DNA from: Sphaerulina vaccinii
Lineage: Eukaryota; Ascomycota; Dothideomycetes; Mycosphaerellales; Mycosphaerellaceae
Reading direction: 5' to 3'
Assembly: GCA_022570795.1 (NCBI GenBank)
Contig: JAKUDP010000003.1
Span: 1,860,001 to 1,924,000, forward strand
DNA: 64,000 nucleotides
Both the position numbers and the translations under genes were made by a program. Numbering within the stretch: position 1 is the stretch's first letter; each line of letters opens with the position of its first letter. This document shows, one piece after another, positions 19,992 through 29,362 of the stretch. The notes under the pieces are model-generated. The model was not told the origin of the DNA. It worked only from the letters and a program-made list of their open reading frames with translations, and ran no database searches.

Positions 19992-21881
19992 ATGATGAAG
20001 TCATTCGCTACTCTCACCGCAGGCCTTGTTGCCACCACACTCCCTTCACTGGCCGCCGCCAGCTCTATCTTCGACATCTTCAAACGCGTGCAACCAGAGA
20101 GCTGCCACGAAGGCTCCGTGCTATGCCCGGGCTGCGATGGTAGGAACATCACAGACGACACGGGCGACCACTGGGCCATCACCTGCGACTTCGCCATTGG
20201 GGCAGAGACCGAGAAAGTAGTCGGCGGCGATGTGTCTACTAGCATCTGCCTGGACTCTTGCGATGATGACGATGACTGCTTTGGCGTCACATTCGCTCCC
20301 AATGGCAGCTGCATTGTCGCATCTGGAGAGCAGAAGGGCTTGAGCTACTCTTCGGGATACACCAACTTCGCGCGTCTTGCTTCAAGCACAACGACATCAT
20401 CAGCTTCTCATGCAAGCACCAAGGCAGCAGCTTCCACCACGAAGAAAGTCACGACAACTACTCGCGCTGGCTTCACGACCACCAAGGCTGCCGCATCTGC
20501 ATCTTCAACTGCTACCAGCGTCGGTGGCGAGTGTGATCTGGACGGCGACGAAATATGCCCAAAGTGTGCCGGACAGATTGCCATTGACAGCACCGGAAAG
20601 TCCTACCGCGTTCTCTGCGACACTTCAATCAACTCGAATGGCAGCTACTCGCCTCAGGAGTGGCTGTCGCCCGAAGAGTGTCTCGAGGAATGCGACAAGC
20701 TGGACTTCTGCACTGGTGTCACGTACAATGATGAGCGCAACTGCGAGCTTGCCAAGGCCAATCCATCGACAGTCTCAGACGCGTCTTTCACTGCTTTCTT
20801 GCCAGTGGCCACACCAGCAGCTCCATCTGCTCGCGCTGTCACAAGCCGCACTCAAGCCTGGAACACAACCACGAGTATTCCTGCAGCTGAACCAACCTTT
20901 TCGATTCTGCCAATCAGCCCAGGCTGCAACCCTTCTGCAGTCACCTGCGACGAGTGTGACGGCTATGCGATCACCGACAGACTGAACGGATCCTACACAG
21001 CCATCTGCGGGCGTGAGCCGATGTGCGTCACGACTGATCACAGAGGTAATGCCACCCAGGAGGAGTGCCTACAGAAGTGCGACCAGGACGCCGCATGCCT
21101 GGCTGCCATTTGGTCGGCAGACTCACTCTTCTGCAACCTCTGCCTTCGTGGCTTAGACTTCAGCACAGCTGGCGGAGACTTGGGATATGTTGTCCTGGCC
21201 GCGGACATGGACGGAAAAGCCGATGACACCACGACCACCATCACGAGCTCAGTCAAGCCAACTTTGACAATCACCCGATCTGCCACCACAAACGCTCAAG
21301 TCGCACGAAGCATCACCCACCTACCTGCTCCTTTTCCTGAGACTTCTGCGATCGGACCAGTCGGCCCAGTCATCGTAGCATCACTCCCTACCATCGAGCC
21401 AACACAATCCAAGGTCATCAATGCGACTTCCTCTCGCGCCCTCAGCCACACAACACCAGTCGCCTGCCCAGCAGCAGACAACTCCGTGTACATCGACCCA
21501 GGCTCTTCCAACCGCTACGCGATCGGCTGCGACAACCGCTTCGACGCAGCACACTCAGCCTACGTCACAGCTTCCGACTTCGAAGCCTGCGCCGCTCAAT
21601 GCACAGCCTCCTGCGACGGAGTACAGTTTGGCGTCTCCAGCCGCTGTGGTCTTTACACTGACATCACATTCATCGGAGCCGCTGAGGGCTGGACTGCTGC
21701 AGCACGTCTTACTCGTCTTAGCTCAGGAATCGCAAGCTCGGCCACGGCGACTTCGATCGATATCACTTCGGTTGTGAGCGGAAGTGCAAGCGTTACTGCA
21801 GCTCCTAGCTTTACCTATGCGCCAACCACTTCTTTCGCTTTCACAACGAGTCGTCGTTTCTCCAACAGCACGACTGTCTGA
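19992..21881 (+). CDS. Secreted protein with four cysteine-rich PAN/apple-like modules (629 aa)
   Basis: The N-terminus MMKSFATLTAGLVATTLPSL is a signal peptide with likely cleavage after AAAS. Four modules of about 75-90 residues follow, at roughly 38-120, 180-265, 310-395 and 490-560. Modules 1-3 have a CPxC or CDEC pair near the start, a conserved I-D segment, and a C-x3-C pair followed by C-x-G/A-x (CLDSCDDDDDCFGV, CLEECDKLDFCTGV, CLQKCDQDAACLAA). Module 4 is similar but lacks the first pair. The spacing resembles PAN/apple domains, which bind protein or carbohydrate. Linkers are Thr/Ser-rich and probably O-glycosylated; N-glycosylation sequons are frequent. There is no C-terminal hydrophobic tail, so a GPI anchor is unlikely. 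Predicted location is the cell wall or outside. No exact family is named with certainty. Confidence 0.8.
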   Translation: MMKSFATLTAGLVATTLPSLAAASSIFDIFKRVQPESCHEGSVLCPGCDGRNITDDTGDHWAITCDFAIGAETEKVVGGDVSTSICLDSCDDDDDCFGVTFAPNGSCIVASGEQKGLSYSSGYTNFARLASSTTTSSASHASTKAAASTTKKVTTTTRAGFTTTKAAASASSTATSVGGECDLDGDEICPKCAGQIAIDSTGKSYRVLCDTSINSNGSYSPQEWLSPEECLEECDKLDFCTGVTYNDERNCELAKANPSTVSDASFTAFLPVATPAAPSARAVTSRTQAWNTTTSIPAAEPTFSILPISPGCNPSAVTCDECDGYAITDRLNGSYTAICGREPMCVTTDHRGNATQEECLQKCDQDAACLAAIWSADSLFCNLCLRGLDFSTAGGDLGYVVLAADMDGKADDTTTTITSSVKPTLTITRSATTNAQVARSITHLPAPFPETSAIGPVGPVIVASLPTIEPTQSKVINATSSRALSHTTPVACPAADNSVYIDPGSSNRYAIGCDNRFDAAHSAYVTASDFEACAAQCTASCDGVQFGVSSRCGLYTDITFIGAAEGWTAAARLTRLSSGIASSATATSIDITSVVSGSASVTAAPSFTYAPTTSFAFTTSRRFSNSTTV

Positions 21882-22281
21882 GCTAGCAGAGTTAGCTTGG
21901 CGCAGCTTGCTTCACATCGATCAGAGGCAGAGAAGTGGATGGAACACAATCCGCCCCTCTCGAAGTCAGCTGAGGTCGACGACGCAGGGCCTGTTGAGCA
22001 GGTAGTCTGCCAAGGATTGTATGGAATACGAACTGAATGGATTGTATGACCCACGAGGCGAATGGATGGATGGTGGCAGTACAGGACCTGCATTCAATTC
22101 AGCTGTAGTTCAATAATCAGGGAACAAAAACGAAAGTAGAAACACAGACTCTTCGTGATGTTTCATTCTCATCGTAGTACGCACACGAGCTCTTCGTGAT
22201 GCTAGTAAACTCCTCCCCAACGCCGTCGCTAATAGCAAGTAGACAAAAAGTCCAAATCCTGATGTTCAAATCTAGGGCTCC
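21882..22281. other. Intergenic between convergent genes
   Basis: 400 bp between the secreted-protein stop and the KIN17 stop. Probably two 3' UTRs. The 12-nt string CTCTTCGTGATG occurs twice (around 22148 and 22190). Nothing else seen. Confidence 0.5.
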
Positions 22282-23355
22282 TCAGTTAAACCTCTGCCTC
22301 TTCCCTCCTCCACCACCCTGCTCAGCGAATCTCTTCTTCCTTTCAAGTTCCTCTTTCATGATTCTTTCAGCATTACTCATCTTCTTCTCAGGCTCGACTC
22401 TCACCACATCCGTCTTCTTCGCAAAAGGGTTCTTTTTGGCCAGTGGGTTGAGGTTCTTCTTCTTCGCTGCGAGGGAGAGGGAGACTTTCGCAGGAGGTGG
22501 AGGTGCTGGAGATTCTGCTTCTTCTGGTTTAACGTCTCCGTTGTTTGGATTGGCTGCAGTTTCGGGTTTGTAAACTTCAGCAGCGTGTTGCGTGCTCGTT
22601 TCTGTGGTCGAGAATGTGTCGATCGCCACAGGGACACCTTCGATAGGTTGCTCGTCGTTCGTATCTTTCTTCTTCTCCACGCCTTTCGCGCCTTTCAAGC
22701 TCAGACTGACCTTCACAGGCTCCATCACCTTTTCCTCTTCCACATCACCTTTTGCTAATCTCTCCTCCTCAGCTTTCTTCCGCCGTTCAGCCTCCTTCCG
22801 CTCAACCTCCTCTCTCGCCCTCTTAATCTGCTGCTCCAACAACCGACTCTCAATATCCTCGTCGCCCTTGGCTAGACGATCCTTCTTGCGGATATCTTCT
22901 TTTCGGCGAATCGCCTCAGCTGAATCATCAATCCACGCAACCTCAAGTCCCCTCTCCCCCTCCTCAACCCTACATATCCCCTCCCTCCCAAGGTGTTTCG
23001 CAAACTCCGTCAAGCTCGGCCATTTCGTAGAGTTCATATGAACATGTTCCTTATCTTTGATATACTCATTATAGAACTGATTCAGAGATATCTTCTTCTC
23101 TCCATGACCTGTCCTCAGCAACTGTATAAAATCCCTTTGAAATTGTCGTGATTTCTCGTTGATATATCCTCGACTGTCCTCGCCTACGATTTGCATATTT
23201 CGGTTGTGGGACTCGGACAGTGTGTGTTGTTTGAAACCGTTCTCGTCTCTGCATTGTTTCTGACAGGGTTCGCACCACCAGCGCAGGCGTTGGAGGCCGA
23301 CCATTTTTGATTTGTTCGCAATGGCTTTTGTTGAGCCAGGTTCCGCGCGACCCAT
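22282..23355 (-). CDS. KIN17/RTS2-family DNA- and RNA-binding protein (357 aa)
   Basis: The N-terminus MGRAEPGSTKAIANKSK and the zinc-finger segment WWCEPCQKQCRDENGFKQH with a following SESHNRNM are hallmarks of the KIN17 family (C-x2-C and two His ligands, residues about 28-53). A winged-helix-like domain follows (about 55-160), with ISLNQFYNEYIKDKEHVHMN and WPSLTEFAKHLGREGIC. The rest is a charged coiled-coil-like region and a Lys/Ala-rich tail ending GGGGKRQRFN. Animal KIN17 acts in DNA replication and repair and associates with pre-mRNA splicing complexes, in the nucleus. Fungal members are shorter at the C-terminus and lack the KOW tail, as here. It shares a 354-bp promoter with the SARAF-like gene. 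Confidence 0.92.
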   Translation of the reverse strand: MGRAEPGSTKAIANKSKMVGLQRLRWWCEPCQKQCRDENGFKQHTLSESHNRNMQIVGEDSRGYINEKSRQFQRDFIQLLRTGHGEKKISLNQFYNEYIKDKEHVHMNSTKWPSLTEFAKHLGREGICRVEEGERGLEVAWIDDSAEAIRRKEDIRKKDRLAKGDEDIESRLLEQQIKRAREEVERKEAERRKKAEEERLAKGDVEEEKVMEPVKVSLSLKGAKGVEKKKDTNDEQPIEGVPVAIDTFSTTETSTQHAAEVYKPETAANPNNGDVKPEEAESPAPPPPAKVSLSLAAKKKNLNPLAKKNPFAKKTDVVRVEPEKKMSNAERIMKEELERKKRFAEQGGGGGKRQRFN

Positions 23356-23709
23356 GGTGGCGGTATTGAGGGTGGTGGAGGTTTGGGTGATGGAGGGCGG
23401 CTTCGTTGCCTGAAGGTGGATCGGAGGTATTCGTGATTAAGTCGATGTTGATGTGGTCGCAAAGTTACAAAAGAAGAAGAGAGAGTGGGTTGGGAGTTGC
23501 TGGACTGACTCGTGAGGCTTTGCGGGATCAGCCGTCGGTTGGTCTTTTCTCGTTTCGCCACCAACACCGCCACCTCTTCACATGCCAACTTACATTGGTG
23601 AGGACAGCTTACATTACCAGGAATAACAATATATCTGCCTGTTTCTCACCAGGCGTAAATGTAGTATCAACTTCTATACTCTGGCCACGACGCCAGCTCG
23701 TTCTCCGAT
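23356..23709. promoter_or_regulatory. Divergent promoter between KIN17 and the SARAF-like gene
   Basis: 354 bp between the two start codons. No coding frame is supportable. It must serve both transcripts. Confidence 0.45.
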
Positions 23710-24807
23710 ATGCATTTCTCAAGCCTCATTTTGACAGGCTTATGCGCCACATCAACACTGGCTCTACGATCGAACAAGAACAAAGATGCTGTACTTCTCT
23801 CAGCCGTCAAGGCTCTCACCCTGCGAGATGGTGCCATGACAACTCATCGACGCGTGGAAGCATTACCGCAGCTCACATGCGTCGGAGGCAACGCGAAAGG
23901 ACTGTATACTGTCGATCGTATGAGATGCACCAACTCAGGCCACGAGTACGATACAGAAGATATCCAATGGACTTGCAAAGCCGATTTGCCTATCGAATTC
24001 AAGCTCGGTGGGACAGATGTCATTTGCGAGGGCTACGACTCGCCTGATGATCCATATGTTCTCAAAGGGTCTTGTGCCGTGGAATATCGATTAGTCCTCA
24101 CTCCAGTTGGCGAGGAGAAGTATGGTTTGCCGAAGTCTGGCTGGTTCTCTGGTTCGCAGCGTGTCAAGCCTGGCGAGCAGAACAGTCATAGCGAGGGTAT
24201 GTATCAGCAATCACAAAAGTACACAGTCTACAATGCTGACCTATCCACAGGCGGCGAAACAATAGCCACATATATCTTCTGGCTCTTCTTCCTAGGAGTC
24301 CTCGGAGTCATCATCTGGAGTGTCTGGACGGGAGGTGGCAACAATGAAGGCGCAGGACGACGACCACGTATACCACGAGGTGGCGGCTATGGTGGGTTCG
24401 ACGATGATAACAACAATGATCCCCCTCCACCGTATACACCAAGAGCACCGCGCTCCAAGTCAACGCGCAGCACACCTTCTGGCAGCAGCAATAACGGCAA
24501 TGCATGGCAGCCAGGCTTTTGGTCTGGATTAGCAGGCGGTGCTGCTGCAACGTATGCTGCAAATCAATTCGCTAATCGCAACAACAGAACTCAACAGCAA
24601 CCGCCGCAGGCTGGACCTTCGAACTGGTTTGGAGGAGGCAGACGACAACAGCAGTATGTAGCTCCTCAACCGGAACCTTCAGGATGGTTTGGAGGAGGTG
24701 GCGGCAGAAGTCCGAGTTACGGAGGAGCGGGCCCGTCGAATTCGTCGCCAGCGCCCAGTACGAGCCGTTACGAATCATCCGGCTTTGGAGGAACAAGGAG
24801 GCGATGA
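23710..24807 (+). CDS. SARAF-like store-operated calcium entry regulator
   Basis: A signal peptide (MHFSSLILTGLCATSTLAL) is followed by a Cys-containing luminal domain (residues about 35-165) with QLTCVGGNAKGLY, MRCTNSG, WTCKADLP and CEGYDSPDDPYVLKGSC, the pattern of the SARAF/TMEM66 family. One transmembrane helix comes next (IFWLFFLGVLGVIIWSVW), then a Gly/Asn/Pro-rich cytosolic tail with DPPPPYTP and FWSGLAGGAAATYAANQF, ending GFGGTRRR. SARAF sits in the ER membrane and turns off store-operated calcium entry in animals. Bases 24197-24250 look like an intron (GTATGT donor, CTGAC branch, CAG acceptor, 54 nt), giving 23710-24196 joined to 24251-24807. That intron is a multiple of three and has no stop, so an unspliced form would also be translated. 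Confidence 0.88.
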   Translation: MHFSSLILTGLCATSTLALRSNKNKDAVLLSAVKALTLRDGAMTTHRRVEALPQLTCVGGNAKGLYTVDRMRCTNSGHEYDTEDIQWTCKADLPIEFKLGGTDVICEGYDSPDDPYVLKGSCAVEYRLVLTPVGEEKYGLPKSGWFSGSQRVKPGEQNSHSEGMYQQSQKYTVYNADLSTGGETIATYIFWLFFLGVLGVIIWSVWTGGGNNEGAGRRPRIPRGGGYGGFDDDNNNDPPPPYTPRAPRSKSTRSTPSGSSNNGNAWQPGFWSGLAGGAAATYAANQFANRNNRTQQQPPQAGPSNWFGGGRRQQQYVAPQPEPSGWFGGGGGRSPSYGGAGPSNSSPAPSTSRYESSGFGGTRRR

Positions 24808-24817
24808 AAGGCCAGAC

Positions 24818-25375
24818 ATGTTCCAGATATCCGATCATCGTGATCTACCCAGGCATCGTTCCACGCGGATCCGGGAGCGGAGGCAAGAGTCTCGCCGTCC
24901 AGCGCTAGCCTCGACACATGTTCCAGAAGACGCACAACGGCGCAGCACAGCAGAATTCGAGGAGGGCCATGGCAAAAGAGCGAAGTCTCACGAGCGGCGG
25001 CGTAAGAGATTTGAGTCTGATGAGCGAAAGCGGAAGCGAGACAACAGTTCCACTTCCTGGCAATCAGACAACACTTCGGTTGGCTCGATCTCATCCATCA
25101 CGGATGATACCAGCAGCGTTGCGTACTCTCGCGAATACCGTTGCACACAAGTTCGAGGTGTTATTCCTTCTACAGAAGACGCAGTAGAGACTATTACAGA
25201 GCCCCCGGCAGAGGCCGAGTCTCAAGCTCAGAGGGAAAGCCAGCATAAGGAGGATGATTCATTCTGGAATCTATTTGCTACTCCGTGCGGCTTGGTCTCA
25301 TCCACCAACGATGAGTATGGTAGCATTAGCATTACCTACACCTCGACCAGCTTCGGAGGCACGAGTCGGCGTTAG
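24818..25375 (+). CDS. Hypothetical charged protein (185 aa) just after the SARAF-like gene
   Basis: This frame starts at an ATG 10 bp after the SARAF-like stop and is open in a different frame for 185 residues. The frame is also open upstream, overlapping the SARAF-like tail. The first 75 residues are very Arg/Glu/His-rich (HGKRAKSHERRRKRFESDER), the middle is Ser/Asp-rich and the last part is acidic. The final residues TSTSFGGTSRR echo the end of the SARAF-like protein (YESSGFGGTRRR). It could be a separate small gene, an alternative last exon of the SARAF-like gene, or a duplicated and diverged tail. No known domain. Its stop is 13 bp from the stop of the convergent lactonase gene. Confidence 0.45.
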   Translation: MFQISDHRDLPRHRSTRIRERRQESRRPALASTHVPEDAQRRSTAEFEEGHGKRAKSHERRRKRFESDERKRKRDNSSTSWQSDNTSVGSISSITDDTSSVAYSREYRCTQVRGVIPSTEDAVETITEPPAEAESQAQRESQHKEDDSFWNLFATPCGLVSSTNDEYGSISITYTSTSFGGTSRR

Positions 25376-25388
25376 TGAGTAGTTCAAC

Positions 25389-26741
25389 TCAATTCACAAT
25401 AGAACTATCCCTCCCCACAACCTCCTTCGCCAACTTCACCGTCCACAACCTCGTCCCAGCCCCAACAACCAAGATATCGCCAGCTAACGCAAAATTCGCA
25501 ACAGGCGTCGCCAACACACTCTTCCCATCAACCAAAAAGTACTCAGCATTCACAAAACCCAAAACTTTCCCATCCTTAGCCCTTCTGATAAAAATCCCTT
25601 CACCTTCAGCAGTCCAAACCCTCCCATCATCATCAACATGAATCCCATCTGCAATACCTTCCCTCACTAGTCCGAAAGTTCGGCGGTTGACTGGGTACAT
25701 GGAGTCGTCAAGGTCGTATTTGTAAATATATGGCCCCAGCCAGGAAGAACCACCGCCACGTGTATTAAACGATGGTAGAGCAGGGAGATATGTCGGATCA
25801 CCATCCGTGACATATAAAGTTCTCTGATCCGGGCTCACTCGAATACCATTAGGATTGATTTCATTCCTAGAAATGACTTGTTGTAGCACCTCAGTTTGTG
25901 GATCCCATCGCCAGACGCCAGAAGGGAGTTGAGTCGGAGGTGTATTCACAGGAAAAGAAAGTTGCGCATATGGAGTATCTGTGAAGTACATATACTTGTC
26001 ATTGCCCTTCGTGACCCATACGACATCGTCTGTTGAGAGAAAGGAAAGGCCAAAGTAGCTGTTTACAACAGGTTCTACTTGTAGAGTTTGAGAACGGACA
26101 TCGACACTGTAGATACCGCCTCGGTAGGTCGTGTTGTCGGGGTATGTTGCGAAATAGACTTTGCCTTGGAAGTAATAGCCACCGTTCGTGTATTGGAGTT
26201 TCTCGGTTCCAGATGTGTTCAACGTTGCTACAGTTGATGTGTTGAGATTCAGTACGGATACTCGTGATCCCCGGTCCTTCGCTCGGACGCAGTTAGCAAA
26301 GACATACATATTATAAGACTCCTCTGTTATCTGATCACTCACACCTTGCGACGAAGAACTCGAGAACCACGCCTCATGTCTCTCAGGAACCCAGACTCCA
26401 GCTTCATAAGCAAACGGATCGTCTTCAGCAGTACGGTCCTGTATCAGCTTTATCTGAGGTGCATCTCCAAAGATCTCGTAGAACTCTGGATCGTAGGCGA
26501 CGAATGGCGCTTGAGTTGCCGAACGGAGAGTAGAATCTATGGTGGAGTTGCCTGTTGTTGTCGCGTTGATGAAACTGCCATTGATGTTTCCGGTGAAGCC
26601 ATCTGGTAGTAGGTATGTCCAAGAATAGGGTATTTTCACAATAGAGCTTGTCGTGTTTCTCGAGTCTGTGGAGTTATATTGTGCAGTAGCGCTGCTTGCT
26701 GCGAGCACAGCGAGCCAAGCATGTGAGCGAAAGCGTGGCAT
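25389..26741 (-). CDS. Secreted SMP-30/gluconolactonase-type lactonohydrolase (450 aa)
   Basis: The ATG at 26739-26741 is preferred over one 36 bp upstream because it places a clean signal peptide at the start (MPRFRSHAWLAVLAASSATAQ). The mature protein has a beta-propeller pattern typical of the SMP-30/gluconolactonase family: EAGVWVPERHEAWFSS, NGIRVSPDQRTLYVTDGD, YKYDLDDSM and GIADGIHVDDDGRVWTAEGEG. The NG and DG segments supply the metal-binding Asn and Asp residues in this family. Many NxT/S sequons in the first 100 residues suggest glycosylation and secretion. Members open sugar or aldonate lactones; the substrate here is not known. Single exon. Third-position bases near the 3' end are less G+C-rich than in neighbouring genes. 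Confidence 0.88.
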   Translation of the reverse strand: MPRFRSHAWLAVLAASSATAQYNSTDSRNTTSSIVKIPYSWTYLLPDGFTGNINGSFINATTTGNSTIDSTLRSATQAPFVAYDPEFYEIFGDAPQIKLIQDRTAEDDPFAYEAGVWVPERHEAWFSSSSSQGVSDQITEESYNMYVFANCVRAKDRGSRVSVLNLNTSTVATLNTSGTEKLQYTNGGYYFQGKVYFATYPDNTTYRGGIYSVDVRSQTLQVEPVVNSYFGLSFLSTDDVVWVTKGNDKYMYFTDTPYAQLSFPVNTPPTQLPSGVWRWDPQTEVLQQVISRNEINPNGIRVSPDQRTLYVTDGDPTYLPALPSFNTRGGGSSWLGPYIYKYDLDDSMYPVNRRTFGLVREGIADGIHVDDDGRVWTAEGEGIFIRRAKDGKVLGFVNAEYFLVDGKSVLATPVANFALAGDILVVGAGTRLWTVKLAKEVVGRDSSIVN

Positions 26742-27413
26742 TGTTAGATGTGGTTCTTGCAGAGCATGAAGCGACACTCTACCTATAGCATGCTGAATGC
26801 AATTGACGTCAAAGGATCTTCCTCGCAGCAGTTGACTTCGTGGCGGATTTCAACGTTCTCTTCTTTGATGTTCGAACATGATATTCCCTCTTATTGCTCC
26901 AAATGGGGCATCGCAAGACCGCACAGCCGTGTATACAGACTTCGGGATTTATGCTTGATGATGCCGAATGCCGTGCCGTCGACGATCGGTTGGAGGAGAG
27001 GCTATGTGAGAACATGAAAGTGATCATGTCGCCTCAAGAGCAGAAGAGTCTCCATGGTCAATCTCGAGAGCAGAAGAGTCTCCATGATGGTGTCGTGAAG
27101 ACCACCCAGTGTTCAAAGGTTCTATGCCATTTGATTAGAGGTAGCCAGTACATAATTTACAGCCCTATCAAAACCAGAGCAGGGGACATCGAAAGAGCTC
27201 CTGGCTCTGATAAAACCTGCTTCTACTGCCGTGAAATCTGTTCTGTGCTGCTTCGTCCTCTTTCATAGCCACAAATATAGGATAGGGATGCCATGATTCC
27301 TTCCTTTTCCAGTTCGATGAACTCCACCAGCGCCTTACTATGCGATGCTGTACTTGATCTTCGACAAAAGCAACGCTCGTAAGACTTAGCAATCCATCAT
27401 TCCTCGCAAACGC
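26742..27413. other. Intergenic with a short direct repeat
   Basis: 672 bp between the lactonase start and the KNR4-type stop. A 20-bp segment is repeated directly with a period of 30 bp (about 27038 and 27068). A plus-strand frame (26894-27268) spans it, but its composition is not protein-like. No gene called. Confidence 0.45.
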
Positions 27414-29057
27414 TCAGATCTTCACTTCTTTCATTTCGTCTTCCACGGATTCGAGGCTGGCTTTCCCCGCGTTCTTGGTAGGCGTCTTGTTCTCCTTCTC
27501 CTCGTCGTCGCTGTTGCTCATCATACTGCTGCCAAGTCTACTGCGAGGAAAAGGTTGGCTGCCTCTTCGTTCGTCGAAGTCGCCATTCGCTAAAACCGGG
27601 CTTTCCATTCCAGAGACAAGCTTGTCTTTGCCCTTGTCGGGTTTCGCAGATGACGGCGTGTCGATGGCGGAGATCAGCTTCTCACTACTTCTCGAGTCGA
27701 TGGTCGTATCGAGCGTAAGAGGCTGTGCTGGTACTGTGTTGGTGGGCGAGCTCTCTTCAGTCACGCGGGCGAGTGGACTGCCGACGCCTCCATGACCTCG
27801 CGGGCTCGGGTTGTGCATGGGCGCTTTGCCATTCGCAAAGCGTTGCGGCGACCGGCCTCGATCTTCTTTCGTTGGCGATCCGTATGGTGAGAACTGACTC
27901 CCACCAGGCGAGACAGTACCGTTGGTGCGCAAAGGTCGCATTTTTGGCTTCTTGCGGCCGTACTTCTGATCTGATCTCCATCGCAGGATGTCGATGTATG
28001 CTGGTTCCGCATTGGGAAACAATCTCAACTTCAACTCTTTCGAATCTTCGTCAATGTACCACTTGTCTGTATGCATGTCGTCCGCCAGAGTCGCAAGAAA
28101 TGCGGACCACGATCGCGAGATCACGTATTTGCAGTCGTAGTCGCGTCCCATGAGTATGACTTGTCCCCATCTTCCAGTCGGTCCTGGCGCCAGATCGATC
28201 GCGATGTTGTTGCCTCCCCAATCTCTGGCCAGTGGTATCCATGCTGGGTGTGCGTACACTTTCTGAATGGCGTTCGGAGGCTGCGAATCTTGCTTGTCGA
28301 GAAGTTCTGCGCGCCATTGTGGGTTGCTCGTCGGTTGTGCCTGTGCGACCGGAACTGTGGATGACGAAGAGCCAGCAAACGCCTTCAATGGTGCTTGAGG
28401 GATCTCGTATGAGCGGTGTTCGCTGAGATATGCCTCATTCACTGTGCGCCACTGTTGCCACTCCTGAATGATCTCCTCAATGTCCAGAATCATGCAGCCA
28501 AATATCACACCTGTGGGCAGACCACCTCGCTCCTGCCCATCATGTATTTGCAGCGATTCTCTTACTTCTTGCGGCAATGTGCAGTCGAGCTCGTGTTCCA
28601 ACATATTAACGTCGTTCACCGTGGCTCCCATGCCCAAGTTCTCGAACAGCTCCTCGTAGTTGTCCTCCAGCCACCGATCAATGCGCTTCCAGGAATGGCT
28701 CACTGGAGGTGGTGGAGGTAGACCGTCGCTGAATGCCTGCATCTGGATCTCGCCTGTGCCAACATCTGCCATCTTGCCACTCATGCCTGTGTTTGTCCTC
28801 GACAAGCTGTTGCGCTGGCTGGGCGAGCCAGGCGCGCTCGGAGTGCTGTTGACAAAGCCATTGCCGGCTTCCAGATCGAGGTCCGTTCTTGACTCGAGTG
28901 CGGTACTGCTGTGTGAGGAGTTGAGGGCGCTCTTCGATTGAGAGATGGCGACATGGCCATGGCCGCGGCCGTAGGGGGAGTCGGGTCCGGCATGGCGATC
29001 ATTGGAGGTCATCGTGTGCCAGAAGGAGCGCCATTGCGAAGCCAATCTGTTCCCCAT
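27414..29057 (-). CDS. KNR4: KNR4/SMI1-type cell-wall assembly regulator (547 aa or longer)
   Basis: The SMI1/KNR4 domain is clear at residues about 125-350: WKRIDRWLEDNYEELFENLG, ELDCTLPQEVRESLQIHDGQ, WGGNNIAIDLAPGPTGRWGQ and VILMGRDYDCKYV. The N-terminal 120 residues and the last 190 are Ser/Pro-rich and disordered, as in fungal homologs. In yeast Knr4 links the Slt2 cell-wall-integrity MAP kinase and calcineurin signalling and affects glucan and chitin synthesis. The first residues depend on splicing. The unspliced ATG is at 29055-29057, but a GTACGT donor at 29174 and a CTAAC-CAG acceptor at 29047 would replace it with an upstream exon. That exon would start at 29185 (MAGALASQW) or 29362, in correct phase. 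Confidence 0.9.
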   Translation of the reverse strand: MGNRLASQWRSFWHTMTSNDRHAGPDSPYGRGHGHVAISQSKSALNSSHSSTALESRTDLDLEAGNGFVNSTPSAPGSPSQRNSLSRTNTGMSGKMADVGTGEIQMQAFSDGLPPPPPVSHSWKRIDRWLEDNYEELFENLGMGATVNDVNMLEHELDCTLPQEVRESLQIHDGQERGGLPTGVIFGCMILDIEEIIQEWQQWRTVNEAYLSEHRSYEIPQAPLKAFAGSSSSTVPVAQAQPTSNPQWRAELLDKQDSQPPNAIQKVYAHPAWIPLARDWGGNNIAIDLAPGPTGRWGQVILMGRDYDCKYVISRSWSAFLATLADDMHTDKWYIDEDSKELKLRLFPNAEPAYIDILRWRSDQKYGRKKPKMRPLRTNGTVSPGGSQFSPYGSPTKEDRGRSPQRFANGKAPMHNPSPRGHGGVGSPLARVTEESSPTNTVPAQPLTLDTTIDSRSSEKLISAIDTPSSAKPDKGKDKLVSGMESPVLANGDFDERRGSQPFPRSRLGSSMMSNSDDEEKENKTPTKNAGKASLESVEDEMKEVKI

Positions 29058-29362
29058 CGTAGTTAGTATGCGATGCTGTCTCTATACCACCAGACATTCT
29101 CTTGGCGCAGTCTGAACTACGCGTGGAACAGTATGGGGTAATACGAAGAGATTTTGAGGGACTAGAAGACGTACGCGCCAGCCATGCTGCTGTATTGATC
29201 GGACGGCGCGAAGGCCTGCGGTAGCGACTGTCGGGAGAGGAGGCCAGTGGATGAACTGTCGATGTTCACAATGTAGTCGGTAGAAGGGTGATTGTTGGAA
29301 TGAGGTCGTAGTCGTGGTAAGGATGTTCTCGAATGTCTGTGTGGTGAAGCAACGCTTTCCAT

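Noticed and set aside
26894..27268. 124-codon plus-strand frame containing a 30-bp-period repeat
   Set aside because: The repeat gives an artificial echo (EQKSLH twice); no start context or motif supports coding.
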